Shown here: piece by piece, positions 1-8,745 of the stretch
Numbering within the stretch: position 1 is the first letter of the stretch
Layout: the number at the start of each line of letters is the position of its first letter
Source: Oscillospiraceae bacterium
GTDB taxonomy: Bacteria > Bacillota > Clostridia > Oscillospirales > Oscillospiraceae
Assembly: GCA_016296235.1 (NCBI GenBank)
Contig: JAEDJR010000002.1
Span: 1 to 36,846 of the forward strand
DNA length: 36,846 bases
Direction: 5' to 3'
The notes under the pieces: generated by a model
Told to the model about the DNA's origin: nothing
What the model saw: only the letters and a program-made list of their open reading frames with translations
Database searches by the model: none
Translations under genes and position numbers: made by a program

Positions 1-192
1 GAACAAAAAGCCCGGACGACATATGATAACATTCTGCGTCTCAGTGACGATCCGGATGTGAACGAGGTCATCAAATTCCTGCGCCAGCGAGAGGTGGTGC
101 ATTTCCAAAGATTTGGAGAAGCCCTTCAGCTTCTGCGGGAACGGCTCAATCAGAAGAATGTCTATGCAATGAATCCTGCTCTGGATATGTGA
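1..192 (+). CDS. cotJC: CotJC-like manganese catalase / spore coat protein, C-terminal end (5' partial)
   Basis: The window opens inside this gene. The first reading frame gives 63 residues ending in TGA at 190-192. The helical run VIKFLRQREVVHFQRFGEAL is typical of the C-terminal part of CotJC / manganese catalase-family coat proteins, where Glu and His of the REVVHFQRFGE region belong to the dimanganese four-helix bundle. Family knowledge: CotJC sits in the inner spore coat, usually encoded with CotJA and CotJB, and is thought to remove peroxide. The start and the cotJA/cotJB neighbours lie outside the window. The call rests on a short C-terminal match, so a related manganese catalase cannot be excluded. 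Confidence 0.8.
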   Translation, partial: EQKARTTYDNILRLSDDPDVNEVIKFLRQREVVHFQRFGEALQLLRERLNQKNVYAMNPALDM

Positions 193-201
193 AAGCAAAT
201 T

Positions 202-239
202 GCGCCGCCCGTGGAATGCTCCACAGGCGGCGCTTTTCA
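202..239. terminator. Bidirectional intrinsic terminator between cotJC and the NCS2 permease
   Basis: GCGCCGCC pairs with GGCGGCGC, and an inner GTGGA/TCCAC stem extends the hairpin around the loop ATGC. The plus-strand side is followed by TTTT. It lies ten bases after the cotJC stop and about 15 before the stop of the converging permease, so it can serve both. Confidence 0.8.
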
Positions 240-254
240 TTCAAGGAAAATGGA

Positions 255-1736
255 TCAAGATTTAAGCCGTTCTTCCAGCTTCTGTGTTTTTAGTTCGGCC
301 ATGTGTGCAGCGGCTTCCTCTGCTGCATGATCTTCGTGGCTTTTCGGTATCAAAAGATTCAGCACAATTGCGAGGATTGCGGCAGGGACAATGCCGGAGC
401 CGCCGAAAACCAGATTGATACTGCTGCCCAGACCGGAGATTGCCCCACCGGTTGCACCAAGGCCATAGCCAACACCCAATGCGACCGAAACAATGGTGAT
501 CACGCGGCTGGTAATACCGTGCTTCGTAATCAGCTGGATACCGGAGATTGCGATAGACGAGAACATCATGACGGCAGCGCCTCCCAGGACGCTCTGGGGC
601 ATAATCGAAATCACAGCTGCCAGCTTGGGGCTGAGACCACAGAGAATCAGGAACACAGCACCGATCGACAGTGCAAACCGGTTGACGACTTTGGTCATTG
701 CCACCAGACCGACATTCTGGGAGAAGGAAGTGTTAGGAAGAACGCCGAACAGCGCTGCAAAGCTGGAGCCAATACCATCGCAGATCACGGCGCCGGAAAG
801 CTCTTTATCCGTGGCCTCCCGGCCCATGCCGCCTTCGATACAGCCGGCCGTGTCGCCCACGGTTTCCACCGCAGTGACAATGAACATAATACCGATGGGG
901 AGAATTGCACCCCAGTCAAAGGTTGGTTTGACCGGCATCAGCTTGGGAATCGAGAACCAGGCGCTGTCCGCTACCTTGCTCCAGTTCAAAACCCAGGCTT
1001 TGGTATACTCCACGCCCTCTGCATTGACTGCAGTTTTTGGAACGATCAGTCCAAGAATGGCGCAGAGAACATATCCGAAAATGATGCCGAACAAGATGGA
1101 GGAGGTGCTGGTAATGCCCTTTGTAAAATGCTTCAGTACAACAATGACGATCAGCACTGCAGCACCAATAGCAAGATTCTCCAGAGAACCAAAGTCCTTT
1201 GCGCCGCTGCCGCCGGCAAAGGAATTGACGCCGACAGAAATCAGGCTCAGACCGATGGCCAGCACAACCGTTCCGGTGACCACCGGCGGGAACAGCTTCC
1301 GCAAAGGTTTGATAAAGAAGCCCAAAACAGCTTCAAACAAACCGCCGATCATGGAAGCGCCAAGAATTGCACCGTAGGCGATGACGCCGCCTCCCATGGT
1401 TGCGGCAACGCTTTTCATGACGCCCAGAAAGCCGGAACTTGTACCCATAATGATGGGAACCTGGCCGCCGATGGGGCCAATGGAGAACAGCTGCACCAGC
1501 GTCACAATGCCGGCCACCAGCATCGCGTTTTGCAGCAGGGTCACATAGAGCGCAGGCGCATCGGCAATGAGGCCGCAGGCCCCACAGATGATAATCAGCG
1601 GCGTCAGGTTGCCCACGAACATCGCCAGAACATGCTGCAGGCCCAAGGGAATGGCATGCTTGAGCGGAATCCGTCCGGTAAAGGAATAGGGACTTGTGTA
1701 GCTCGCAGTCTTTTTGCTTGGCTCTTTTTCTCGCAT
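255..1736 (-). CDS. NCS2-family nucleobase permease (xanthine/uracil type)
   Basis: This 493-residue, strongly hydrophobic protein belongs to the nucleobase-ascorbate (NCS2) transporters. Early on, GLQHVLAMFVGNLTP gives the conserved QH pair of the first membrane helix. ETVGDT follows in the core, and the family signature appears as QNVGLVAMTK near residue 340. These proteins import xanthine, urate or uracil with protons across the cytoplasmic membrane through about 14 helices. The signature resembles xanthine/urate permeases (PbuX/PucJ type) more than UraA, but the substrate cannot be fixed by eye. It has its own promoter 36 bases upstream and a GAAAGGA ribosome-binding site. It is monocistronic, since cotJC converges on it. 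A second, unrelated-subfamily purine permease lies at 16884-18290. Confidence 0.9.
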   Translation of the reverse strand: MREKEPSKKTASYTSPYSFTGRIPLKHAIPLGLQHVLAMFVGNLTPLIIICGACGLIADAPALYVTLLQNAMLVAGIVTLVQLFSIGPIGGQVPIIMGTSSGFLGVMKSVAATMGGGVIAYGAILGASMIGGLFEAVLGFFIKPLRKLFPPVVTGTVVLAIGLSLISVGVNSFAGGSGAKDFGSLENLAIGAAVLIVIVVLKHFTKGITSTSSILFGIIFGYVLCAILGLIVPKTAVNAEGVEYTKAWVLNWSKVADSAWFSIPKLMPVKPTFDWGAILPIGIMFIVTAVETVGDTAGCIEGGMGREATDKELSGAVICDGIGSSFAALFGVLPNTSFSQNVGLVAMTKVVNRFALSIGAVFLILCGLSPKLAAVISIMPQSVLGGAAVMMFSSIAISGIQLITKHGITSRVITIVSVALGVGYGLGATGGAISGLGSSINLVFGGSGIVPAAILAIVLNLLIPKSHEDHAAEEAAAHMAELKTQKLEERLKS

Positions 1737-1771
1737 GTCTCTCAGTCCTTTCTGTCAGATTTGATATATTC

Positions 1772-1800
1772 AGTGTAGCAGAAAGCGGAATTTTTGTCAA
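1772..1800 (-). promoter_or_regulatory. Sigma-A promoter of the NCS2 permease
   Basis: On the minus strand the -35 box TTGACA (1795-1800) and -10 box TACACT (1772-1777) are separated by exactly 17 bases. The predicted start of transcription is near 1765, giving a leader of roughly 30 bases. The -35 box begins only six bases beyond the addA stop codon. No purine riboswitch fits in such a short leader. Confidence 0.8.
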
Positions 1801-1805
1801 TTGTA

Positions 1806-4800
1806 TCAAATGGATATGGACTTTCCTGCTGCAAAGAAATACAAGATGCGCCGTTTCACCGGCTTTTGATAAATCCTGACCAGCGCTTTTGCATATGACT
1901 CCAGCTGCGGCCTGTAATAGGATGCGCGCTGCGGGAGCTTCTCCTCTGAGACGCGGTCGGTTTTGAAATCCAGGATTGTCATACCGTCCGCTTCAAAAAT
2001 GATACAATCCACAACGCCCTGCAGCATCACCGCTTCTCCGGCGCCGGCAGGATCGTAGTCCCCCGCGTCTTCCAGAATGGAGAATTTGAATTCGCGACGG
2101 ATGTCGGTCTGCGCCAGCAGCCATTGTCCCAGCTCCGAGCGGAAGAATGCGGCAATTTCATCAATCTGGACTGCATCGGCCTGCTGCCGCGTCAGGAACT
2201 GCGCATCGCAGAGGCGCTGCAGTTCTGCCGCAATCGACTGTTCGGACCGGCAGGCTTCATAGGAAGCAAACTGCAGGAACAGGTGGGTTGCAGTGCCCTT
2301 TTCGGCCGCGGTCAGTTCTCCGGGCAAGAGGCTGGGCTTCCGCAGACGGCAGCTGCCGGTAGGCATCGGTTCCGCTGCACCCTCAGCCGCTTCCTGATCC
2401 TGTATGCGGCCCTTCAGCTGCGTTGCCGTCAGCTTTGCGGGAAGGTTGCTGGCCTGCAGGTGCGGATAGACGTATTCCAGGAGACTGACGGCTTCTGGGC
2501 TTGCCTGATCCTGCCCGTTGGTCGGAGCGGACGTGCTGCCGCTTGCTTCCTCGGCCTGCTGAAATAAATCCCGATAAACAATTTTCCACGGATAGTCGCT
2601 GACCTGTCCCACATCGTTTCCATCAACAAGCGTGCGCAGCTCCCCGGCCTCCGTGCGGCATAAGGCGGCCATCAGAATCCACTTTCCCGGACTTCTCGCC
2701 GAAGCGCACAGATCATCGCCCAGCGGGACCGTCAGCTGACTGTTGATATTCTTCAGTTCCGAAAGCAGGGATTTGCTGTAGTAGGTCATCACCAGCATAT
2801 CCTTCGCCCGCGTCATGGCAACATAGAGAATCCGCAGTTCTTCCGAAACGGCCTCCCGGGTCTTTTTCAGGGCAATCGCTTTTTTTGCCAGAGTCGGATA
2901 CCGCACAAACTGCGCATGATCGACCCGGTTGCAGCCGACAGCCAGATCGTTGTCCACCAGAATAGAATCCTGCATATCTCTCAGATTGAAACGCCGGGAC
3001 AGGTCACAGAGAAACACAACCGGGAATTCCAGCCCTTTGGAGCTATGTACCGTCATGATAGAGACAGCGTTCTCCGCCGCAGCTTTTGGCAGGGGCAGCT
3101 GCCCGTTATGTGCCTGCAGGTCGGCCAGATGCCACAGCAATTGGGGCAGCGCCCGGCTTCCTCCGGTCTCAAAGGAATTCACAAAGCTTCGGAAGGCCAT
3201 GAGATTTCGCTCTCTTCGCAGGCCGTCCTCCATGGAAGCAAACACAGCCATCAGCTTTGTCTTTTGCAGCACGCTGTCCAGAAGCTGCGGAAGCGGCAGC
3301 CACGCTGCTTCCTCTCTCAGCTGCGCCAGGAGCTCCAAAAACGGAGTGAAGACGCCTCCGGTGCTCCGGATCAGGTTGAAATAATCGTCCTTCCGGTTTT
3401 GAGTCCTGGGCTGAGCCAGCTGATCCGGTGTGTAGCCGAACACTGGGCTGGCCAGAGCGGTTAAGAGCGGCACATCCTGATGGGGATTGTCGATAATCTG
3501 AAGAATTGCCACCAGGATTTGAATCTCCGGTTCGTCCAGAAGGTTGCCGCCACGGTCGCAGACGACCGGGATTCCATAGCGGCCCAGAGCCTCCAGGTAG
3601 GCGCCGGCTGTACCGGACAAGGAACGCATCAGAATGACAATATCCCCGGGGCGGACAGGCCTGGTTCCCTCTCCGTCTGTAATCTGGATTTGTTCATCCA
3701 GCAGTCGCCGGATTTGCCTTGCGGCATAGTCTGCTTCCAGGTCGCACTTGTCCTGCGAGACGGACGGATCGCTGCTGGTCAGACAGTGCAGTTCGACAGC
3801 CGTGTGCGGTGTTTCTGGAAAGACACGGCCCGGCTGCAATGCTTCCGCATCTCCATAGTCCAGATCCCCGACCTTTTTCCGCATGACCAAGCGAAACACA
3901 TCGTTGCAGGCGGACAAAATCTCCGGTCTGGAACGGAAATTCTCAGCCAGAAGGATTTTCCTGGGCTCTCCCTCCTGCGCCTCCCGGTAATCCCGATAGG
4001 TCTCATATTTTTGCAGAAAAATCGTCGGATCCGCCAGACGGAATCGGTAAATCGATTGCTTCACGTCGCCGACCATAAAGCGATTGGCGCCATCCTTAGA
4101 GACCGCCTCAAAAATCGTGTCCTGCACCTGGTTGGTATCCTGATACTCGTCCACCAGGATTTCCTCATAACGCTCTGCAATTTCTTTTGCCGCCCTGGTG
4201 GGCTTGCCGGTGTAGCGATCCGTCAGAAGGCGGATTGCGGTGTGTTCCAGGTCGGAGAAATCCAACAGTTTTCTTCGTGTTTTCTCCTCCAGGTACGCCT
4301 GGTCAAAATGCTTTGCAAACCGGAGCAGCGCCTTTGCACCCGTGGCGACCTGCGACAAATCGTTGAGAACGGATTTGGAATCCGCAAAGAACAGCTCCTG
4401 CCAGCTTTTCAGCTCGGACCAGCAAAGCGTGCGGACCTTGGCAAGGCGTTCCTTGACGGCTTCGTCCTCCGGCTTTCTCACAACCGCTCTTCCGAAGCTG
4501 ACGATTTTATGCTCGTAAATCTCATCCCACGTCCGGCAGGCCTGCAGCTGCTCCAGTTGGGAGAGGTTCTCCCGGAATACCTTACCGAACCCTTTTTCGA
4601 TGTTCGGATAGCATTCCATTTCCGCCAGGCTTCGCCGCAGCTTTTCGATCTGCTGCTCCAAAAAAGTCCGGAATTCTGTCAGAATATAATTACCCCAGGG
4701 CGTTTCAGCTGCATCGCTGTATTGGCTCATATCCAGAACAGCCAGCGTGTTCCGGAGCCAGCCGTCCATGTCCGCCCGGCAGCGCATTTCCCTGTGGGCC

Positions 4801-5333
4801 ATTTTGATCGCATCCGGAAGAAGCCGGTCGTCACGGCCGTAGCCAAAGGTCTCAACCATTTCCTGAAATTCCGGTTCTCCTTTGGCATAGCCTTCTTCCA
4901 GCAAGCGCTGCAGCACTTTATCCTGCAGAACGCGGCTCTCCGTTTCCTCGGCAATGCGGAAGTCCGATGGAATGTCCAGCTGATGGGCATAGGTACGCAA
5001 CAGATTGGCGCAAAACGCATGTACGGTGGAGATTTCTGCCAGATACAGCCGGTGCATCTGCCGCTGCAAATGCCGGTTTCCCGGCTCCTTGGCCAGGCGC
5101 TGGCTCAGGGCCTGGGCGATCTTGACCCGAAGCTCCGCCGCCGCTGCCTTTGTGTAGGTAATCACCAGGAAGGAATCGATGTTGCAGGGATGCACCGGGT
5201 CACAGACCCGGGCCATCAGGCGGTCAACCAGTACCTTTGTTTTTCCGGAGCCGGCGGCGGCGGATACCAGCAATGCACCGCCCGTATTCTCCACTACGGC
5301 CCGCTGAGACGGCGTCAAAACAATTTCAGCCAT
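1806..5333 (-). CDS. addA: ATP-dependent helicase/nuclease subunit A (AddA)
   Basis: This 1175-residue UvrD-like helicase carries a C-terminal RecB-type nuclease and acts with AddB to resect double-strand breaks for RecA. Visible motifs in order are Walker A SAAAGSGKT (residues 24-32), LVDEYQDTN (motif II), VGDVKQSIYRFR (motif III), VHSSKGLEFPVVF (motif V), LRILYVAMTRAK (motif VI), and the nuclease motif ILDFKTD near the end. The length is normal for the family. The open frame extends upstream to 5444, but the chosen ATG at 5333 has GAGGAAG eight bases before it and yields the expected N-terminus MAEIVLTPSQ. It overlaps the addB stop by eight bases, so translational coupling is likely. Confidence 0.96.
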   Translation of the reverse strand: MAEIVLTPSQRAVVENTGGALLVSAAAGSGKTKVLVDRLMARVCDPVHPCNIDSFLVITYTKAAAAELRVKIAQALSQRLAKEPGNRHLQRQMHRLYLAEISTVHAFCANLLRTYAHQLDIPSDFRIAEETESRVLQDKVLQRLLEEGYAKGEPEFQEMVETFGYGRDDRLLPDAIKMAHREMRCRADMDGWLRNTLAVLDMSQYSDAAETPWGNYILTEFRTFLEQQIEKLRRSLAEMECYPNIEKGFGKVFRENLSQLEQLQACRTWDEIYEHKIVSFGRAVVRKPEDEAVKERLAKVRTLCWSELKSWQELFFADSKSVLNDLSQVATGAKALLRFAKHFDQAYLEEKTRRKLLDFSDLEHTAIRLLTDRYTGKPTRAAKEIAERYEEILVDEYQDTNQVQDTIFEAVSKDGANRFMVGDVKQSIYRFRLADPTIFLQKYETYRDYREAQEGEPRKILLAENFRSRPEILSACNDVFRLVMRKKVGDLDYGDAEALQPGRVFPETPHTAVELHCLTSSDPSVSQDKCDLEADYAARQIRRLLDEQIQITDGEGTRPVRPGDIVILMRSLSGTAGAYLEALGRYGIPVVCDRGGNLLDEPEIQILVAILQIIDNPHQDVPLLTALASPVFGYTPDQLAQPRTQNRKDDYFNLIRSTGGVFTPFLELLAQLREEAAWLPLPQLLDSVLQKTKLMAVFASMEDGLRRERNLMAFRSFVNSFETGGSRALPQLLWHLADLQAHNGQLPLPKAAAENAVSIMTVHSSKGLEFPVVFLCDLSRRFNLRDMQDSILVDNDLAVGCNRVDHAQFVRYPTLAKKAIALKKTREAVSEELRILYVAMTRAKDMLVMTYYSKSLLSELKNINSQLTVPLGDDLCASARSPGKWILMAALCRTEAGELRTLVDGNDVGQVSDYPWKIVYRDLFQQAEEASGSTSAPTNGQDQASPEAVSLLEYVYPHLQASNLPAKLTATQLKGRIQDQEAAEGAAEPMPTGSCRLRKPSLLPGELTAAEKGTATHLFLQFASYEACRSEQSIAAELQRLCDAQFLTRQQADAVQIDEIAAFFRSELGQWLLAQTDIRREFKFSILEDAGDYDPAGAGEAVMLQGVVDCIIFEADGMTILDFKTDRVSEEKLPQRASYYRPQLESYAKALVRIYQKPVKRRILYFFAAGKSISI

Positions 5334-8300
5334 GTTGATCTTCCTCTTGTTCCAGTTTCTCCCAGAATTTTGCTGCCGGGGTCGCCGCAAAATTTCGCTC
5401 CTCCCGCTGACACAGATCCCTGTGGCAGACCGCAGCATAGTCACAGAACCGGCAGGCGGAATGCTGCCCGCGCACCATGGGATTGGGCGTCACATTGCCG
5501 CCGGCGATTCCGTCCGTCATGGCAACCAGCGTGCGGATCACATGACGCTCCAGCAGAATCATCTGGCGGCTGTCCGCCACATCACCCTTGACACCGTTTT
5601 TCCCGACCTCATAGGGCATATACCGGGGGGCGTCCGGTTCTGCTTCCATGGCGGCAAGCAGGTCCGCGTCTCCGCGAATCAGGCCTCGTCTGCGGCGCTC
5701 TTCCCGGTGCTCCCTGGAAACGGTTTCCGAATCCGGCATGGGTTGTGTCAGCGTATATTCCTTTCTCGCCGGCAGGTAAAGCACTCCGGCGGGCTCCAGT
5801 TGATTCTTTCCAAAGTAGGACGCGCCATATTGCCGGAGGGCAAACAGATAGATCAGCATCTGCATACCTGCGCCATTCAAAATATCGGTATAGTCAAAGT
5901 CCTTCTTGCCGGTCTTGTAATCCACGACGCGGACATAGGTTTTTCCGTCCCGCTCATACAGGTCGACCCTGTCCACAAAGCCGGAAATGACACAGGAGGC
6001 GTTCTGTCCCTGAACGGATACCGGTGGGAGTGCGCCGGATTGTGAGAATTCCAGCTCACAGCTGACCGGCTGGAACAGACTGCCGCGCAATTCCTGCCCC
6101 AGATCCAGCACAATATCCAGAATTTCCTCTTTGGAGCGATGAAACAGGTAGGCGTCCCGCTTTGCCTGCTCAGGAAAATGAAGCGCCGTATACTGATTGA
6201 TTTCTTCCGTGGCAAGCTCCAGAAGGGTTTCCTGCGTAATCTCATGGAAGCCGCCAAGGGTGGTGACGCGTTTGACGACCTGCTCCAGGACGGCGTGGAC
6301 AAAGGTACCGAACACCGATGGATCCAGCTTTGCCTGCCGTCTCGGCTGGGCCTTCAGACCATAGGCCAGGAAAAACGCAAACCGGCAGGCGGCATATTTA
6401 TCGATTCTTGACGCAGACAGATAGATTTGACGGCCGTAAAGGCCCTGCACGGTTTTCTGCTCCAGGGGGGTGAAGCGATAGTCTCTCAGCTGCCGGAGTG
6501 CCTGCTCCGCGGCGTCCAATCCCCGGAGACGCACAGCCGAATTGTCTTTGTGGCGAAGCCGCCAGGCGGCAAGCGCCGCAAGATCCAGGAATACCTCGGT
6601 TCGTCCCGGCTGAAGTGAAGCAGGATACATGGCAGACGCTCTGCGGAACAGCCAGGCCGGCTGCTCACCGGCACAGGATAACGTCACACTGTCCAGCGCA
6701 GCATAGAGAGCTGCCCGGATACGGCACATCTCCTGATCCATCTGGTCTGAGCGGCTTGGCGCCAGAGAAACGCCGTGAGCCGCCAGCCTGCGCCGTTCAT
6801 CTTCCGTCAAAATGCCCTCTGCCGTGCGATAGGACGGAAAGCTTCCGTCGCTGGCGCCCAGCACCAGCAAGTGCTTTGTGGTTCTGTAGCGCAAATCCGG
6901 CAAATCGCTGATATGCACCTGATCCAGACCGGCCGGAATGGTTCCAACCCGGTACTGCGTCAGCAGAAGACGGTACAAGCGGCAGAAATCCTCGGGGGAC
7001 CGGGTGGTCTGGCCGAGAATCAGCCAGGTCTGTTCCAGAGACTGGCGAATGATTTCGTACAGCTGAATCAATTCCTGGGCAGCTTGGCCCTGACCGGATG
7101 CCAGGCACCGGTTCGCCTTTTGTTCCAACCGCTGCCGCAGCTGAAGCTCCTCCAGAAAAGCGTCGAGGGCCAAGACCATCTCACCTGTATTCTGTGAAGC
7201 CCGCAGCCGCCGGCGCAGGTGAATCAGCGGGGAAAAGGCACGCTCCCTGCCGGCATTGAGTTCCGCCAGCTCTGCCCGATCCTGCTCGGTCCACAGCTCT
7301 CCAAACCCTCTGGGATGCAGCTCCCAGGACGTTTCCCATTGACTGCCGCGCAGATTCCAGCGGTACGCATAAAGATCGAGCTGGTCACACCGGTCCTGCT
7401 CCAGCAAGGGCAGACCGGATTTCAAATACAGCGCCGCATCCTCGTAGTCCAGAGGCCCTGCGGCCGCATTCAGGGCATTCAGAACGGCGCTGATGATCGG
7501 AGTGGCCAGCAAATCCGTCTCCCCGGCAAAGTACACCGGCAGCCCCGCAGCGGAACATGCGGCGCGCAGCGGCGCTTCATACAGGCCCAAGTCGGTGCAG
7601 GCCACAGATATCTCCCGGCAGCGCGCCCCTTGGGACAGCAATTGCCGGATGGACTGTACCGTCTCCCGGCACTCCTCCTCCACGGAGCTGCAGCTCCGCA
7701 GTCTCACAGCCTGAGAGGCCGCAGGCTGAACCGGCGCCTGGGTAAAGAGCCCTTCCAGCAAAGTCTGAACCGCAGCCTCCCGCGGAAGCTGATCCCCAAA
7801 GAACACCCTGCGGCAGGCGCAATTGCTTTTCCCTGCCAGTACTTTCAGCGTCTGCTCTGTTTCCCGCGTCAGACGCATCATCTCCGACGCCTGGTCATCT
7901 TCCGTCAGGGAAATCCACACATGCTCTGATTTCTGCAGGAGAACCTCCAAAACAATCAGTTCCGCACCGGTGAAGTCGGAAAACCCGTCCAGGTAAAACC
8001 AGCGCGGCTGCGCCCAATCACATTCCGTCAAGGCATCCCGCAGACGAATCAGCTTATCCGATGGATCCGCCTTTCCGTTGGCGCAAACCGCCAGGTAGGC
8101 CTCATACAGCAGGCCCAGCTCCTCCAGCTTTTGAGAAAAAGCGCCTTCCATGAAACCTGCGGCTTCCAGAATGCTGCGGGGCTCCAGGCAATAGCTCCGG
8201 AATTCCCCGACCATTTTCACCATATCCGCCAGGAATTCCGGCTTTCGCAGAACGGACGAATAGAGTTTTATCCGGGAGGATACCTGTTCCGCAGCCAGAG

Positions 8301-8580
8301 CCATGGCGAGCAGCTGGCCTCCCTTATCCAGATAAGCGCCGGCTGCACCTCCATAGTAAGCTGCAACGCGGTCGGACAGTCGGGATAGACTCAAAACTTC
8401 TGCATAGCGGCTGATAGAATCTCCGCCCTGCAGGCAAAGATTTCGCTCCGCCTCATGGGAGAACTGCTCCGGGACAATATAGATCAGTCCTTCCTTCCCA
8501 TGGGCAGCGTCCGCGCAAATCTGCGAAAGAATTTGTCTGGACAGTGCCGCACGATCCGGACCGACCAGTAAGGTCAACAT
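5326..8580 (-). CDS. addB: ATP-dependent helicase/nuclease subunit B (AddB)
   Basis: This 1084-residue partner of AddA has the C-terminal nuclease motif VRVVDYKTGKK. It also has the four cysteines expected for the AddB iron-sulfur cluster: one in YAACRFAFFLAYG and a C-x2-C-x5-C group (CRFCDYAAVC) near the C-terminus. In Bacillus AddAB this subunit recognises Chi and holds one nuclease. Unusually, the N-terminal position of the P-loop reads VGPDRAALS rather than GRSGSGKT, so the Walker A lysine is absent. The surrounding AddB pattern (IYIVPEQFSHEAE) is intact. The start ATG is preceded by a GGGGGGAT ribosome-binding site. It is the first gene of the addBA operon. Confidence 0.95.
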   Translation of the reverse strand: MLTLLVGPDRAALSRQILSQICADAAHGKEGLIYIVPEQFSHEAERNLCLQGGDSISRYAEVLSLSRLSDRVAAYYGGAAGAYLDKGGQLLAMALAAEQVSSRIKLYSSVLRKPEFLADMVKMVGEFRSYCLEPRSILEAAGFMEGAFSQKLEELGLLYEAYLAVCANGKADPSDKLIRLRDALTECDWAQPRWFYLDGFSDFTGAELIVLEVLLQKSEHVWISLTEDDQASEMMRLTRETEQTLKVLAGKSNCACRRVFFGDQLPREAAVQTLLEGLFTQAPVQPAASQAVRLRSCSSVEEECRETVQSIRQLLSQGARCREISVACTDLGLYEAPLRAACSAAGLPVYFAGETDLLATPIISAVLNALNAAAGPLDYEDAALYLKSGLPLLEQDRCDQLDLYAYRWNLRGSQWETSWELHPRGFGELWTEQDRAELAELNAGRERAFSPLIHLRRRLRASQNTGEMVLALDAFLEELQLRQRLEQKANRCLASGQGQAAQELIQLYEIIRQSLEQTWLILGQTTRSPEDFCRLYRLLLTQYRVGTIPAGLDQVHISDLPDLRYRTTKHLLVLGASDGSFPSYRTAEGILTEDERRRLAAHGVSLAPSRSDQMDQEMCRIRAALYAALDSVTLSCAGEQPAWLFRRASAMYPASLQPGRTEVFLDLAALAAWRLRHKDNSAVRLRGLDAAEQALRQLRDYRFTPLEQKTVQGLYGRQIYLSASRIDKYAACRFAFFLAYGLKAQPRRQAKLDPSVFGTFVHAVLEQVVKRVTTLGGFHEITQETLLELATEEINQYTALHFPEQAKRDAYLFHRSKEEILDIVLDLGQELRGSLFQPVSCELEFSQSGALPPVSVQGQNASCVISGFVDRVDLYERDGKTYVRVVDYKTGKKDFDYTDILNGAGMQMLIYLFALRQYGASYFGKNQLEPAGVLYLPARKEYTLTQPMPDSETVSREHREERRRRGLIRGDADLLAAMEAEPDAPRYMPYEVGKNGVKGDVADSRQMILLERHVIRTLVAMTDGIAGGNVTPNPMVRGQHSACRFCDYAAVCHRDLCQREERNFAATPAAKFWEKLEQEEDQHG

Positions 8581-8603
8581 GGAGATCCCCCCCTTTTTAT
8601 GTT

Positions 8604-8632
8604 ATCATATCACAAAAACCGCCAAAAATGAA
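8604..8632 (-). promoter_or_regulatory. Probable addB promoter
   Basis: On the minus strand a TATGAT -10 box (8604-8609) stands 17 bases from a poor -35 match TTCATT (8627-8632), about 23 bases before the addB start. The -10 box is good and the -35 weak, suggesting low basal expression. It runs divergently from the regulator promoter at 8687-8715. Confidence 0.45.
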
Positions 8633-8655
8633 GAGAAGCGCCGAAATGCAACCGC

Positions 8656-8696
8656 CGGTTGACAAATTTTCAAGGGCACTTGGTGGTTGTCAACCG
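8656..8696. promoter_or_regulatory. 10-bp perfect inverted repeat, candidate operator of the XRE gene
   Basis: CGGTTGACAA (8656-8665) and TTGTCAACCG (8687-8696) form a perfect inverted repeat with 21 bases between them. The arms are centred 31 bp apart, about three helical turns. The right arm overlaps the -35 box of the downstream promoter. The arrangement suits a dimeric or looping repressor, most simply autoregulation by the XRE protein. Binding is inferred. Confidence 0.6.
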
Positions 8697-8715
8697 AATT
8701 ATATGCTATTATGAT
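8687..8715 (+). promoter_or_regulatory. Sigma-A promoter of the XRE membrane regulator
   Basis: -35 TTGTCA (8687-8692), a 17-base spacer and -10 TATGAT (8710-8715). The leader is only about 24 bases. The -35 box lies inside the right arm of the inverted repeat at 8656-8696. Confidence 0.8.
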
Positions 8716-8745
8716 GCCAGAAATTGAAAGACAGGAGTGTTTACC

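Noticed and set aside
3480..5591. A 703-codon plus-strand open frame opposite addA
   Set aside because: No recognisable domain; it mirrors the codon pattern of addA, whose helicase and nuclease motifs are intact.
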